This document shows, piece after piece, positions 55,329 to 63,037 of a stretch of DNA of 64,000 bases. This DNA is from an uncultured Roseburia sp. (lineage in GTDB: Bacteria > Bacillota > Clostridia > Lachnospirales > Lachnospiraceae): the NCBI GenBank assembly GCA_947088675.1, contig CAMUHN010000001.1, positions 1-64,000 on the forward strand, in the 5' to 3' direction. Under the pieces are notes generated by a model. The model saw only the letters and a list, made by a program, of their open reading frames with translations, was not told where the DNA came from and searched no databases. The position numbers and the translations under genes were made by a program. Position 1 is the stretch's first letter. Each line of letters begins with the position of its first letter.

Positions 55329-56303
55329 CTAATTTTTTCTGCGTCTTGCGGAAACATCCGAATATACTGCCGCAATAACGATCAATCCGGTAATAATATA
55401 CTGATACTCTTTCGTAAATCCCAGTGCAAGTATCCCCTGCTGTAAAAGAGAGATAATAAAAACGCCAATCACGGTGCCGCTGATGGATGCCAGTCCGCCG
55501 ACCATGGAGGTACCGCCCATCACGCATCCCGCAATCGCTTCGTTGTTATACTGATCGCCATATCCCGGCTGTACCGTCGTAAACGCAGCCACATAATAAA
55601 TCGAAGCGATTCCGACCAGTGTTCCGCAGATCACATAGGCCAGCATTTTCCATTTCTTTACATTGACGCCGGAGAGCCTGACAGCTTCTTCATTGCTTCC
55701 AAGGCAAAGTATGTATCGTCCCCATTTTGTCTGATTTAACACGATAGCACAGATCACTGCCACTACCAGGAACACGATAAGTCCGACCGGAAAACCGTTC
55801 ATACTTACAAAATTACGATACCACCCATCCGCCGTCGTCGACTGCGGCCAGCTGACTGACTGTGTTTTCGTAAACACGGCGGCAATTCCTTTTGCAATAT
55901 TCATGCTTGCCATTGATACGATAAACGGAGGCACTTTCCAATATGCCACAAGGTATCCGTTAAATGTACCGAACAGAACGCCAATCAGAACGCTCATGAT
56001 CAGGCTCAACGCGATCGGAACCCCATAGGTAAGCATGCTGTAACCCGATACCAGCGCGCAGCAGAACATAACCGGCCCAATCGAGAAATCAATGCCTCCT
56101 GTAGCAATTACAAACGTAACCCCCAAAGAAAGAAAACCAAGGAAATAGGCATAATTCAAAGTATTAGTAATGCGCGACAGCCCGAAGAAGCTCCCCCCTG
56201 TTAATAACCCGAATGCAAGATACATCAACAGCATTACACAAACCAGGACAATTCTGTTAAATCCCACCTTTTTTACAAGTGCATTTTGTTTGATTTTCTC
56301 CAC
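55329..56303 (-). CDS. Sugar ABC transporter permease (CUT2 family)
   Basis: This is a 324-residue permease. Family motifs are ATGGIDFSIGPVMF near 67 and VMGGTSMVGGLASISGTVIG near 262. The start is GTG with AGGAGG eight bases upstream. It is the first gene of the transporter-fucose operon, with a 170-base leader that contains one of the two LacI-type palindromes. The C-terminus is basic (RRRKN). Confidence 0.88.
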   Translation of the reverse strand: MEKIKQNALVKKVGFNRIVLVCVMLLMYLAFGLLTGGSFFGLSRITNTLNYAYFLGFLSLGVTFVIATGGIDFSIGPVMFCCALVSGYSMLTYGVPIALSLIMSVLIGVLFGTFNGYLVAYWKVPPFIVSMASMNIAKGIAAVFTKTQSVSWPQSTTADGWYRNFVSMNGFPVGLIVFLVVAVICAIVLNQTKWGRYILCLGSNEEAVRLSGVNVKKWKMLAYVICGTLVGIASIYYVAAFTTVQPGYGDQYNNEAIAGCVMGGTSMVGGLASISGTVIGVFIISLLQQGILALGFTKEYQYIITGLIVIAAVYSDVSARRRKN

Positions 56304-56372
56304 GTTCCTTCCTCCTTTATCAATTTTTATGAAACTTTCCCGCCCATTCCTCTGGACGGCGACATTCCGAGA

Positions 56373-56386
56373 GCAAAACGTTTCGT
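56373..56386. promoter_or_regulatory. LacI-type operator, downstream copy
   Basis: GCAAAACGTTTCGT agrees with the perfect copy at 56538-56551 at 12 of 14 positions. It lies about 95 bp after the predicted transcription start. Confidence 0.65.
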
Positions 56387-56479
56387 TTTAAAGAAATACA
56401 CAAAAAATTTCATATATTTTAAATTTTTTTATACATTTCTTACATGTTTTGCCATCTGCACTTTGTTTCTATAGTGCGA

Positions 56480-56508
56480 ATTATACTATCTTTGCGAAAA
56501 ATAGTCAA
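56480..56508 (-). promoter_or_regulatory. Promoter of the fucose transporter operon
   Basis: On the minus strand TTGACT (56503-56508) and TATAAT (56480-56485) are 17 bp apart, between the two LacI-type palindromes. Confidence 0.85.
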
Positions 56509-56537
56509 TATGTATTTGTATTTTTTTATTTTTTTCG

Positions 56538-56551
56538 GCGAAACGTTTCGC
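56538..56551. promoter_or_regulatory. LacI-type operator, upstream copy
   Basis: GCGAAACGTTTCGC is a perfect 14-bp palindrome with the central CG usual for LacI-family sites. It ends about 30 bp upstream of the -35 box. The adjacent LacI gene is the likely binder. Confidence 0.75.
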
Positions 56552-56559
56552 TCTCAGAC

Positions 56560-56600
56560 AAAAAAAAGGCAAAAAACGCAGCTTATCAGCGCTTTCTGCC
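56560..56600 (-). terminator. Terminator of the LacI regulator gene
   Basis: On the minus strand GGCAGAAAGCGC pairs with GCGTTTTTTGCC, using G-U pairs, and is followed by eight T. It separates the regulator transcript from the transporter promoter. Confidence 0.8.
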
Positions 56601-56613
56601 TCTTCTTTTCTGT

Positions 56614-57615
56614 TTATTCCATTACGCGGATAGATTCGCCTTTCTGCATTTTTGTTCCAAACCAGATCTTTACCGGCTCATCCTCGGTTTTCTTTTCAAT
56701 TCGTCTTAATAATAATTCTACCGCTTTCTTGCAAATCTTCTCCATCGGCTGAATCACCATATACCAGCTTGGCTGGACAAGTCCGCTGACTAACAGGGAA
56801 TCAAAACCGATCAGCGAGATATCTTTCGGATAAGACAGTTCGGACTCATTGACTGCCAGAACACCTCCCAGCATCGTATCATAATTTGCCATAAGTACAG
56901 CAGTCGGCCGTTGGGGGATGTTAATCAGCTCTTTCATCATCGTATACCCCAGTTCCGTAGAATGGCGTCCTGTTTTGATATATTCCTGTTTTATCTCGAA
57001 TCCGGCTTTGCTCATGGCTTCCTTATATCCTTTGATCCGCTCCACGCCCGTATATTCCACATCCGAAGCAATAATAGCAATATCCTTATGATGATTTTTA
57101 ATCAGAATCTCGACTGCTTTGAATGCTGCCATTTTATTGTCAATCCCCACGCAGTCAACCTCCTCGCCCTGCACGGTGCGGTCTACCAAAACTACCGGAA
57201 TGCCTGCCTGCTTTGCCGGTTTTATAAAACTGCCGTCCATGCTGACCGGCAGCACAATGATTCCGTCCACTTTCCGGCTGACCAGAAACTTCAGATTCTG
57301 TACTTCCACCTCCTCGTCATTGCCGGAATCACAAATCATGATTCCATATCCGTATTTTCTAAGATCCCGCCCAATATAATGCAAAAGCTTTCCCGAAAAA
57401 TAGCACTCAATGTCATGAACCATAACTCCAACAATCCTGGTCTGCTGTTTCACAAGCCCTCTTGCAATCTCATTCACCTGATAGTTAAGCTCTTTAATTG
57501 CATTTTCAATCAGAATCTTGTTTTCTGGAAGCACGTTTCCTCCATTCAGATATTTGGAAATCGTAGCCAGAGACAAGCCTGTTTTGTCTTTCACATCACG
57601 CATTGTTGCCGGCAT
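56614..57615 (-). CDS. LacI-family transcriptional regulator of the fucose operon
   Basis: This is a 333-residue repressor. The helix-turn-helix MRDVKDKTGLSLATISKYLN occupies about 5-24, followed by the hinge helix INEIARGL-like YQVNEIARGLVKQQT. A sugar-binding core with VLMANYDTMLGGVLAVNE and LIGFDSLLVSG follows. The ATG at 57613-57615 has GGGAGG seven bases upstream; an in-frame ATG eight codons earlier is rejected. It has its own promoter and terminator and probably represses the downstream operon until the sugar or a derivative binds. Confidence 0.92.
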   Translation of the reverse strand: MPATMRDVKDKTGLSLATISKYLNGGNVLPENKILIENAIKELNYQVNEIARGLVKQQTRIVGVMVHDIECYFSGKLLHYIGRDLRKYGYGIMICDSGNDEEVEVQNLKFLVSRKVDGIIVLPVSMDGSFIKPAKQAGIPVVLVDRTVQGEEVDCVGIDNKMAAFKAVEILIKNHHKDIAIIASDVEYTGVERIKGYKEAMSKAGFEIKQEYIKTGRHSTELGYTMMKELINIPQRPTAVLMANYDTMLGGVLAVNESELSYPKDISLIGFDSLLVSGLVQPSWYMVIQPMEKICKKAVELLLRRIEKKTEDEPVKIWFGTKMQKGESIRVME

Positions 57616-57661
57616 TCTCCAACCTCCCTCTTCATTCAAACCAAATTAATCAGACGAAAGT

Positions 57662-57690
57662 ATTATACCCTTTCCCATTTAAAACGGCAA
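57662..57690 (-). promoter_or_regulatory. Promoter of the LacI regulator gene
   Basis: On the minus strand TTGCCG (57685-57690) and TATAAT (57662-57667) are 17 bp apart. A half-site like the operator (CGCGAAACG, near 57718-57726) lies just upstream and may allow autoregulation. Confidence 0.7.
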
Positions 57691-57773
57691 GAATTAATTA
57701 CAAAACTTTCTCAAAAACGCGAAACGAAAGTAACCCGGGCGCCGGATTAAGACAGCCATGCCAATCCGGCCTG

Positions 57774-57802
57774 TTGCAAGTTTTCCGCAACTATTGTATA
57801 CT
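57774..57802 (+). promoter_or_regulatory. Promoter of the small lipoprotein gene
   Basis: TTGCAA (57774-57779) and TATACT (57797-57802) are 17 bp apart. The leader of about 115 bases contains a GCGCTGC/GCAGCGC stem around 57868-57907; its role is unknown. The remainder of this gap shows nothing else. Confidence 0.65.
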
Positions 57803-57923
57803 GAGCGTATGCAGACGTGTTTCTATGACATTGTATGCAATAAGATACACAACGCTTTCTGACTGTGCGCTGCCTGTCACAGAGCGATGACACACGAAAG
57901 CAGCGCAGAAACGGAGACTTGCG

Positions 57924-58457
57924 ATGAAAAAATTACACCGGTTATGTTTTGCTCCCCTGGCTCTGGCAGTAATTTTGTGCCTGTTCACCGGATGCCGCAA
58001 AGAAACATTTCCATGCCCGTTCACAACAATCACATGGGGAAATACGCGAAACGATATCATTGATCTGGAAGGGAATTCCGAAGAAACGTATGATTCCGTA
58101 TACGGCGGAACAACCTATACGTACCCAAAAGAATATAACGGATTAAACGGAACGGTCAAATACATGTTCGATGAAAATGAAAAACTTGTCTGTATCTCAT
58201 GGATGTATCAGTGTACCGACTCAAAAGAACTGAACGATGTGTATGAGAGACTTCACAGCGAAGCAAAGGACGTTCTCGGAGAGAGCGGTTTTACGTACAA
58301 CACCGCTCCGTTTGCAGACGCCGCCCCAAAAAATGACGTCTGGTATCTGGAAAGCGGAAACATTGTATTTAATACGGTCGATACAAGCGATGTCAAAATT
58401 ATCCAATATACCTTTCTGCACCCGGACGTCTCCGAAGAAAGGCCGCAGAAAAACTAA
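57924..58457 (+). CDS. Small lipoprotein of unknown function
   Basis: This is a 177-residue protein with a signal peptide and lipobox LFTGC (Cys24). The mature part has no family I recognise: TTITWGNTRNDIIDLEG, then YGGTTYTYPKEYNG and FDENEKLVCISWMY. This reads like a small beta-rich envelope domain with paired repeats. It overlaps folP tail to tail by 4 bases. Function unknown. Confidence 0.75.
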   Translation: MKKLHRLCFAPLALAVILCLFTGCRKETFPCPFTTITWGNTRNDIIDLEGNSEETYDSVYGGTTYTYPKEYNGLNGTVKYMFDENEKLVCISWMYQCTDSKELNDVYERLHSEAKDVLGESGFTYNTAPFADAAPKNDVWYLESGNIVFNTVDTSDVKIIQYTFLHPDVSEERPQKN

Positions 58458-59278
58458 AAACCGTCGGATTGGCGCTCTTTTAAAATCTGTTCTGTCATCC
58501 GCACAGCCCTTATATTTTCTTTGACGTCGTGCACCCGGACAAACGCGCATCCTCGCTCCACAGCCATTACCGTTGTAGCGATTGTCCCCTCCACGCGTTC
58601 CGATACGGGCAGATCCAGCGTCAGACCGATCACCGATTTGCGGGATGTTCCGAGCAAAACGGGAAATCCCAGAGAGGACAATTCCGAAAGGCGGCGTATC
58701 GCTTCAAGATTCTGCTCATAGGATTTTGCAAATCCGACGCCGGGGTCCAGAATAATTTTATCGTCGTCAATCCCCGCCCTCTTCGCCAGTTTTACAGACT
58801 CGCCAAGATCCGCCTTTAAATCTTCAAAGAAATTTACATACTGCGCATTGTTCCGATTGTGCATCAGGCAGCAGGCCACATCCGCTTTCGCAATGATCCC
58901 TGCCATCTTCTGATCATATTTTAACCCCCAGATGTCGTTGACCAGATCGGCGCCCTCGCGCACGGCGCTCTTGGCAACAGAAGCCTTACAGGTATCCACC
59001 GATACCGGAATATCAAACCGTTCTTTTACCGCGCGTATCACAGGCAGGATACGCTCTGCTTCCTCGCGTGCCAGAACCATCGTATATCCCGGTCTTGTAG
59101 ATTCCCCTCCGATATCAATCAGATCGGCGCCGTCCTTAATCATCTGCTCCGCATGAAACAACGCCGCATCCGTCTTTTCATAACGTCCGCCATCGGAAAA
59201 GGAATCCGGCGTGACGTTTAAAATTCCCATAATGTAAGTCCGGTTTTGTACATCAAATTCTCTGTTACCAATCCTCAT
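58454..59278 (-). CDS. folP: Dihydropteroate synthase
   Basis: DHPS condenses p-aminobenzoate with the pterin pyrophosphate; it is the sulfonamide target. Segments: MGILNVTPDSFSDGGRY near 17-33, LIDIGGESTRPGY near 57-69, NDIWGLK near 112, LDPGVGFAKS near 193 and LGTSRKSVIG near 222. The ATG at 59276-59278 has GGGAGG five bases upstream; an ATG nine codons earlier is rejected. It is the last gene of the folC-folE-folBK-CPBP-folP run. Confidence 0.95.
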   Translation of the reverse strand: MRIGNREFDVQNRTYIMGILNVTPDSFSDGGRYEKTDAALFHAEQMIKDGADLIDIGGESTRPGYTMVLAREEAERILPVIRAVKERFDIPVSVDTCKASVAKSAVREGADLVNDIWGLKYDQKMAGIIAKADVACCLMHNRNNAQYVNFFEDLKADLGESVKLAKRAGIDDDKIILDPGVGFAKSYEQNLEAIRRLSELSSLGFPVLLGTSRKSVIGLTLDLPVSERVEGTIATTVMAVERGCAFVRVHDVKENIRAVRMTEQILKERQSDGF

Positions 59279-59309
59279 ACCAACCTCCCTGATTTTGCTT
59301 CGCAAAGCC

Positions 59310-60137
59310 TTAACTGTTTCTTTTCGCGCAAAACTCCCGGATCATTACAAAAAGCAGTGCAGCTGCAGCGACAAGAAGTGCGGCCGACAACGCGATACCA
59401 GCCGGTCCCGGCTCATAGCCAAACGCCAGAAATCCCGTATTCTGCCGGATCACCGCGATCAGATTTGCCGTAATGTGTCCGACAATACAAACCGAAAGAG
59501 AGCCTGTCTTTTCCAGCAGAAATGCAAGCGCCAGACCCAGAACAGTCGCATAGAGAAACTGCACCAGATTTGCATGTACCACGCCAAACAAGAGCGCCGA
59601 CAACACAATTGCAGGAACCGTCACGACAGAAAGCTCGTATTCTTTCTCCAGCGTCTCATCGGAAAGGAGCAGCTTGATACGCCGGTAGAGTACGCCGCGG
59701 AACAAAAGCTCCTCCGCAATCGGAATAATCAGGCACGAACCGGCCAGCTCAAAAATCAGTTTGCCGCCGAAAAAACCAGCGTTTGCCTGTGAAAACCCCT
59801 CGGACATTTCCACAAGCGGCGTCATCGCCAGAATATTGTTGACGGAAATCCCAAGCGCCGCCAAAAGGGCAACCGCCTGAAAATGCCCGACAACAAGTTC
59901 TTTTCCATGCAGCGCATCGGGTATAAACTGCTGATTTTTCTCCCGCCTCTTTCTGTCATCTCTGAAAAATTTATAAATAAACGGAATGGTCAGTGCGGAA
60001 CAGATGGTCTGACGCAGCATGTAGGTTTCGTCAGACGCGCCAAAAAATCCCTCCACAAGATAATAGGCAAGACTTGAGATGACATAATAAATGCCGATCG
60101 GATAGAGCACATTCCAAATTTTAAATCCTTTTTTCAT
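59310..60137 (-). CDS. CPBP-family intramembrane metalloprotease
   Basis: This is a 275-residue membrane protein with about eight hydrophobic segments. The CPBP (Abi/CAAX-like) motifs are PIAEELLFRGVLYRR near 140-154, FGVVHANLVQF near 187 and CIVGHITANLI near 227; the Glu pair and two His would form a metal site. Its substrate is unknown. The ATG at 60135-60137 has GGAGG six bases upstream and overlaps the end of the folBK gene by 17 bases, so it is coupled to folate genes without an evident metabolic link. Confidence 0.88.
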   Translation of the reverse strand: MKKGFKIWNVLYPIGIYYVISSLAYYLVEGFFGASDETYMLRQTICSALTIPFIYKFFRDDRKRREKNQQFIPDALHGKELVVGHFQAVALLAALGISVNNILAMTPLVEMSEGFSQANAGFFGGKLIFELAGSCLIIPIAEELLFRGVLYRRIKLLLSDETLEKEYELSVVTVPAIVLSALLFGVVHANLVQFLYATVLGLALAFLLEKTGSLSVCIVGHITANLIAVIRQNTGFLAFGYEPGPAGIALSAALLVAAAALLFVMIREFCAKRNS

Positions 60138-60963
60138 CGTTTTCCTCCGTTTTCGTAAGTGACGCAAGCAGTTCTAAGACCGTCTTTCCCAATACCGGAT
60201 GGCGGTAATATCCGCCAAGCTGCGCAAGCGGCTTTAACACAAACATGCGGTTTTGCATATCTATATGCGGAATGATAAGATCTGCGTCTTCCAAAACCAG
60301 CTTATCATAAAAAATAATATCAAGATCCAGCGTCCTCGGCCCCCAGCGCACGGTACGCACTCGCCCCGCCTCCTCTTCCGTCCGGTGCAGGCAGTCCAGC
60401 AGTTCATGCGGCGTAAACAGCGTTTCCAGACGAACCGCTCCGTTTAAAAAATCTTCCTGACAGACGCCGCCATACGGCGGTGTCTCAATCAGATCTGATA
60501 CCGTAACATTACGTATCTGCGAAATGCCGCAAAGCCGCCCGATCCCTTCCCGGATCAACTGCTCCCTCTCGCCCAGATTGGAACCGACGGAAAGAAAAAC
60601 CGTATGCCAGCCGCGCCGGATTGCTACGGAGACATTCTCAAACGGAAGTCCGATTGGCGCATTTGGTTTTAACAGTTCAATCTCAACAAAAAAAAGGCTT
60701 CCATACGACAAAAGCAGTTCTGTGGCCAGATGTTCCGCCGCCGCTTCAATCAGCCGATACGTATGGTTCTGTAAAAAATGTGTGATAAAATGGCAGACCT
60801 CCCCATAATCGACAGAATCGATAAGGCTGTCGCGCTTTCCCGCCTTTCTGCAGTCAAGATACAGCGCTGCATTTACAAAAAAATCCTGCCCGTTTCTTGT
60901 CTCCTCCTCAAACACGCCGTGATGTGCAAATACCTTTAACCCGGTAATTCTAATCTGATCCAT
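60121..60963 (-). CDS. folBK: Bifunctional dihydroneopterin aldolase / HPPK
   Basis: This is a fusion of dihydroneopterin aldolase (FolB, about 1-118) and 6-hydroxymethyl-dihydropterin pyrophosphokinase (FolK, about 122-270). FolB shows GLKVFAHHGVFEEE near 8-21 and IDSVDYGEVC. FolK shows FLSVGSNLGEREQLI near 123, and RWGPRTLDLDIIFY near 202. The ATG at 60961-60963 has GAGG six bases upstream; an in-frame GTG four codons earlier overlaps the folE stop. Fusions of these two enzymes are known in Firmicutes. Confidence 0.93.
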   Translation of the reverse strand: MDQIRITGLKVFAHHGVFEEETRNGQDFFVNAALYLDCRKAGKRDSLIDSVDYGEVCHFITHFLQNHTYRLIEAAAEHLATELLLSYGSLFFVEIELLKPNAPIGLPFENVSVAIRRGWHTVFLSVGSNLGEREQLIREGIGRLCGISQIRNVTVSDLIETPPYGGVCQEDFLNGAVRLETLFTPHELLDCLHRTEEEAGRVRTVRWGPRTLDLDIIFYDKLVLEDADLIIPHIDMQNRMFVLKPLAQLGGYYRHPVLGKTVLELLASLTKTEENDEKRI

Positions 60964-60971
60964 TTGCTTCC

Positions 60972-61532
60972 TCACCCTTTCCGCACCAGTGAAAAGAAAC
61001 GCTCCTGCAATTTTTCATCTGCTGCAAACTGCCCTCTGCAGATATAGGTCATCGTTCTGCTGCCCGGTTTTTTTACGCCCCGCATTGTCATGCACATATG
61101 TTCCGCCTCAATCATCACCATCGCGCCAAGCGGTTTTAAATATTCCATCAGGGCATCCGCAATCTGCGCTGTCATCCGCTCCTGCAGCTGCGGGCGTTTC
61201 GCATAAATTTCCACCGTCCTTGCCAGCTTGCTGAGCCCTGTCACTTTCCCGTCGGGTATATATGCGATATGCGCCATCCCGTAAAACGGCATAAAATGAT
61301 GTTCGCACATGGAATAAAAGCGAATATCCTTTTCCAGAACCATCGCGTTGTCCTGTACGGTAAATGTTTTGGCAAGCGGCTCGTCCGCACAGACTGCCAT
61401 TCCTCCAAAAATTTCCTCATACATGCGGGCAATCCGCTCCGGCGTCTCCAAAAGCCCCTCTCTCAGCGGATCTTCTCCGATCCCCTCTATCAGAAGACGC
61501 ACTCCCTGCTTTATCTTTTCACTGTCCATCAT
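60972..61532 (-). CDS. folE: GTP cyclohydrolase I
   Basis: FolE opens the GTP ring to make dihydroneopterin triphosphate. The 186 residues include the zinc ligands in [11 protein letters not shown] (Cys near 76) and EHMCMTMRG (Cys near 147), [28 protein letters not shown] and the C-terminal FFSLV. GGAGG lies six bases before the ATG. It lies between folC and folBK and overlaps the latter's alternative start. Confidence 0.95.
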   Translation of the reverse strand: MMDSEKIKQGVRLLIEGIGEDPLREGLLETPERIARMYEEIFGGMAVCADEPLAKTFTVQDNAMVLEKDIRFYSMCEHHFMPFYGMAHIAYIPDGKVTGLSKLARTVEIYAKRPQLQERMTAQIADALMEYLKPLGAMVMIEAEHMCMTMRGVKKPGSRTMTYICRGQFAADEKLQERFFSLVRKG

Positions 61533-61556
61533 GGCAATCCATCCTCCATTTTATGC

Positions 61557-63023
61557 TCACGGCCGGTTTATCTGACGCTCTGTAGAAAGCGTCCCAAAGC
61601 TCCGGCAATACTGCCTGACCTCACAAAGATAAGAAAGCGAACCAAATGCCAGTATCATCTCTTTTTGTCCAGAAGCTGAATTTTTTGCCGCGAAAAGCGC
61701 TTTCATCGCCGCCTCACGCGGCGTTTCACATGCAATCATCTCTGTGATTTGCAGCTCGGCGGCAAACCCCGGCGTCTCGCATCGTTCTCTCCCCGCTGCC
61801 CCCACGCCGTATATGGAACGGCCGTTTCGCTTCTTTTCGTTTTGTTCCAAAAGTACAGACTCCGCTGCCCGCTTTAACTGATCTGCCGATAACGCCCTTT
61901 TATTTTCGGGCGTCACTGTGTAAACACGCGCGGCATACGGCAGAAGTATCCGTAACATGTTCGTGTACTCTTTGTCCGCAAGTACTCCTATTATATAAGT
62001 TATCTTCCAGTTTGTAAAATACTTTTGAATGGTTTCCCTCAGTTTTTCCGCGGCGCCGGTATTGTGCGCACCGTCTATAATAAATAGCGGGTCATTTGAG
62101 ACAATTTCAAATCTGCCCGCCCAATACGCTTTCTTTATTCCGTTTTGTATTACATCAAACGGCAGTTTCCATATTTCCTGCAAAACGGCAATCGCAAGCA
62201 TGGAATTTTCAATCTGATAGTCAGCGCCTGTCGGAAGATATATCTCGCCCGTAAGACGCCCTTTCCCGCTCTCTGTCTGCCCGGCCGGACAGCGGTAGCG
62301 GATTTCTGCCGGACTTCGCGCCGTAATTTCTGCAATATCCGGCCGTATAACCGTTAATTTCGACTTGCACATCTTCGCTCGCTGCTCTATGACCTGCATT
62401 ACTTCCGGATTCTGGAGTATTGTAATAACCGGACATCCACGCTTTATAATTCCGGCCTTTTCTGCTGCGATCTCTGTAAGCGTATTCCCCAAAAACTGCA
62501 TATGGTCCATGCTGATCGAAGTGATCACCGAACAAAGCGGTCTTTGGATCAGGTTGGTCGCATCCATTCTGCCCCCCATCCCTGCCTCCAGCAGCACATA
62601 ATCACACTGCTCCCGCTCAAACCAGACAAACGCCATTGCGGTCTCCACCTCAAAAGCGGTCGGAACTGTGTTTTCCTCTGCAAGAAGCCGATCACATGCC
62701 CTTTTGACTTTCGAGCAAACAGAAGCGTACTCCTGCTCTGTGATCCATGCGCCGTCAATCTGCCATACTTCAAGCGGCGAAAAAACGGCCGGTGAAAGAT
62801 AACGCCCCACCCGGTATCCCGCTTCCTTTAATACCGACGCCAGAAATGTGCCGACGGAACCCTTTCCGTTTGTCCCTGCAATATGTACAATCTTAAGACG
62901 CTCTTCCACATGATCCAGTCCCGTCATCAGACGGCGTATCCCGTCAAGGCCAAAGACGCTTCCCTTTTTTTCCAGTTCTTTTATATATTCTCTTGCCTGC
63001 TCAAATGTCATCGGCTGATGCAT
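61557..63023 (-). CDS. folC: Bifunctional folylpolyglutamate synthase / dihydrofolate synthase
   Basis: FolC adds glutamate to dihydropteroate and folates. The 488 residues (slightly long) include the P-loop IAGTNGKGSVGTF near 48-60, the Mur-ligase-like VLLEAGMGGRMDATN near 142-156, ITSISMDHMQFLGNT near 166-180 and FIIDGAHNTGAAEKL near 309. It is the first of the folate genes and follows the topoisomerase gene by 14 bases, so the run may start further upstream. Confidence 0.94.
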   Translation of the reverse strand: MHQPMTFEQAREYIKELEKKGSVFGLDGIRRLMTGLDHVEERLKIVHIAGTNGKGSVGTFLASVLKEAGYRVGRYLSPAVFSPLEVWQIDGAWITEQEYASVCSKVKRACDRLLAEENTVPTAFEVETAMAFVWFEREQCDYVLLEAGMGGRMDATNLIQRPLCSVITSISMDHMQFLGNTLTEIAAEKAGIIKRGCPVITILQNPEVMQVIEQRAKMCKSKLTVIRPDIAEITARSPAEIRYRCPAGQTESGKGRLTGEIYLPTGADYQIENSMLAIAVLQEIWKLPFDVIQNGIKKAYWAGRFEIVSNDPLFIIDGAHNTGAAEKLRETIQKYFTNWKITYIIGVLADKEYTNMLRILLPYAARVYTVTPENKRALSADQLKRAAESVLLEQNEKKRNGRSIYGVGAAGRERCETPGFAAELQITEMIACETPREAAMKALFAAKNSASGQKEMILAFGSLSYLCEVRQYCRSFGTLSTERQINRP

Positions 63024-63037
63024 ACCCTTTCCGCGCC

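Noticed and set aside
56911..57750. 279-codon plus-strand frame antisense to the LacI regulator
   Set aside because: The regulator is unmistakable, with promoter and terminator; the antisense product shows no family features.
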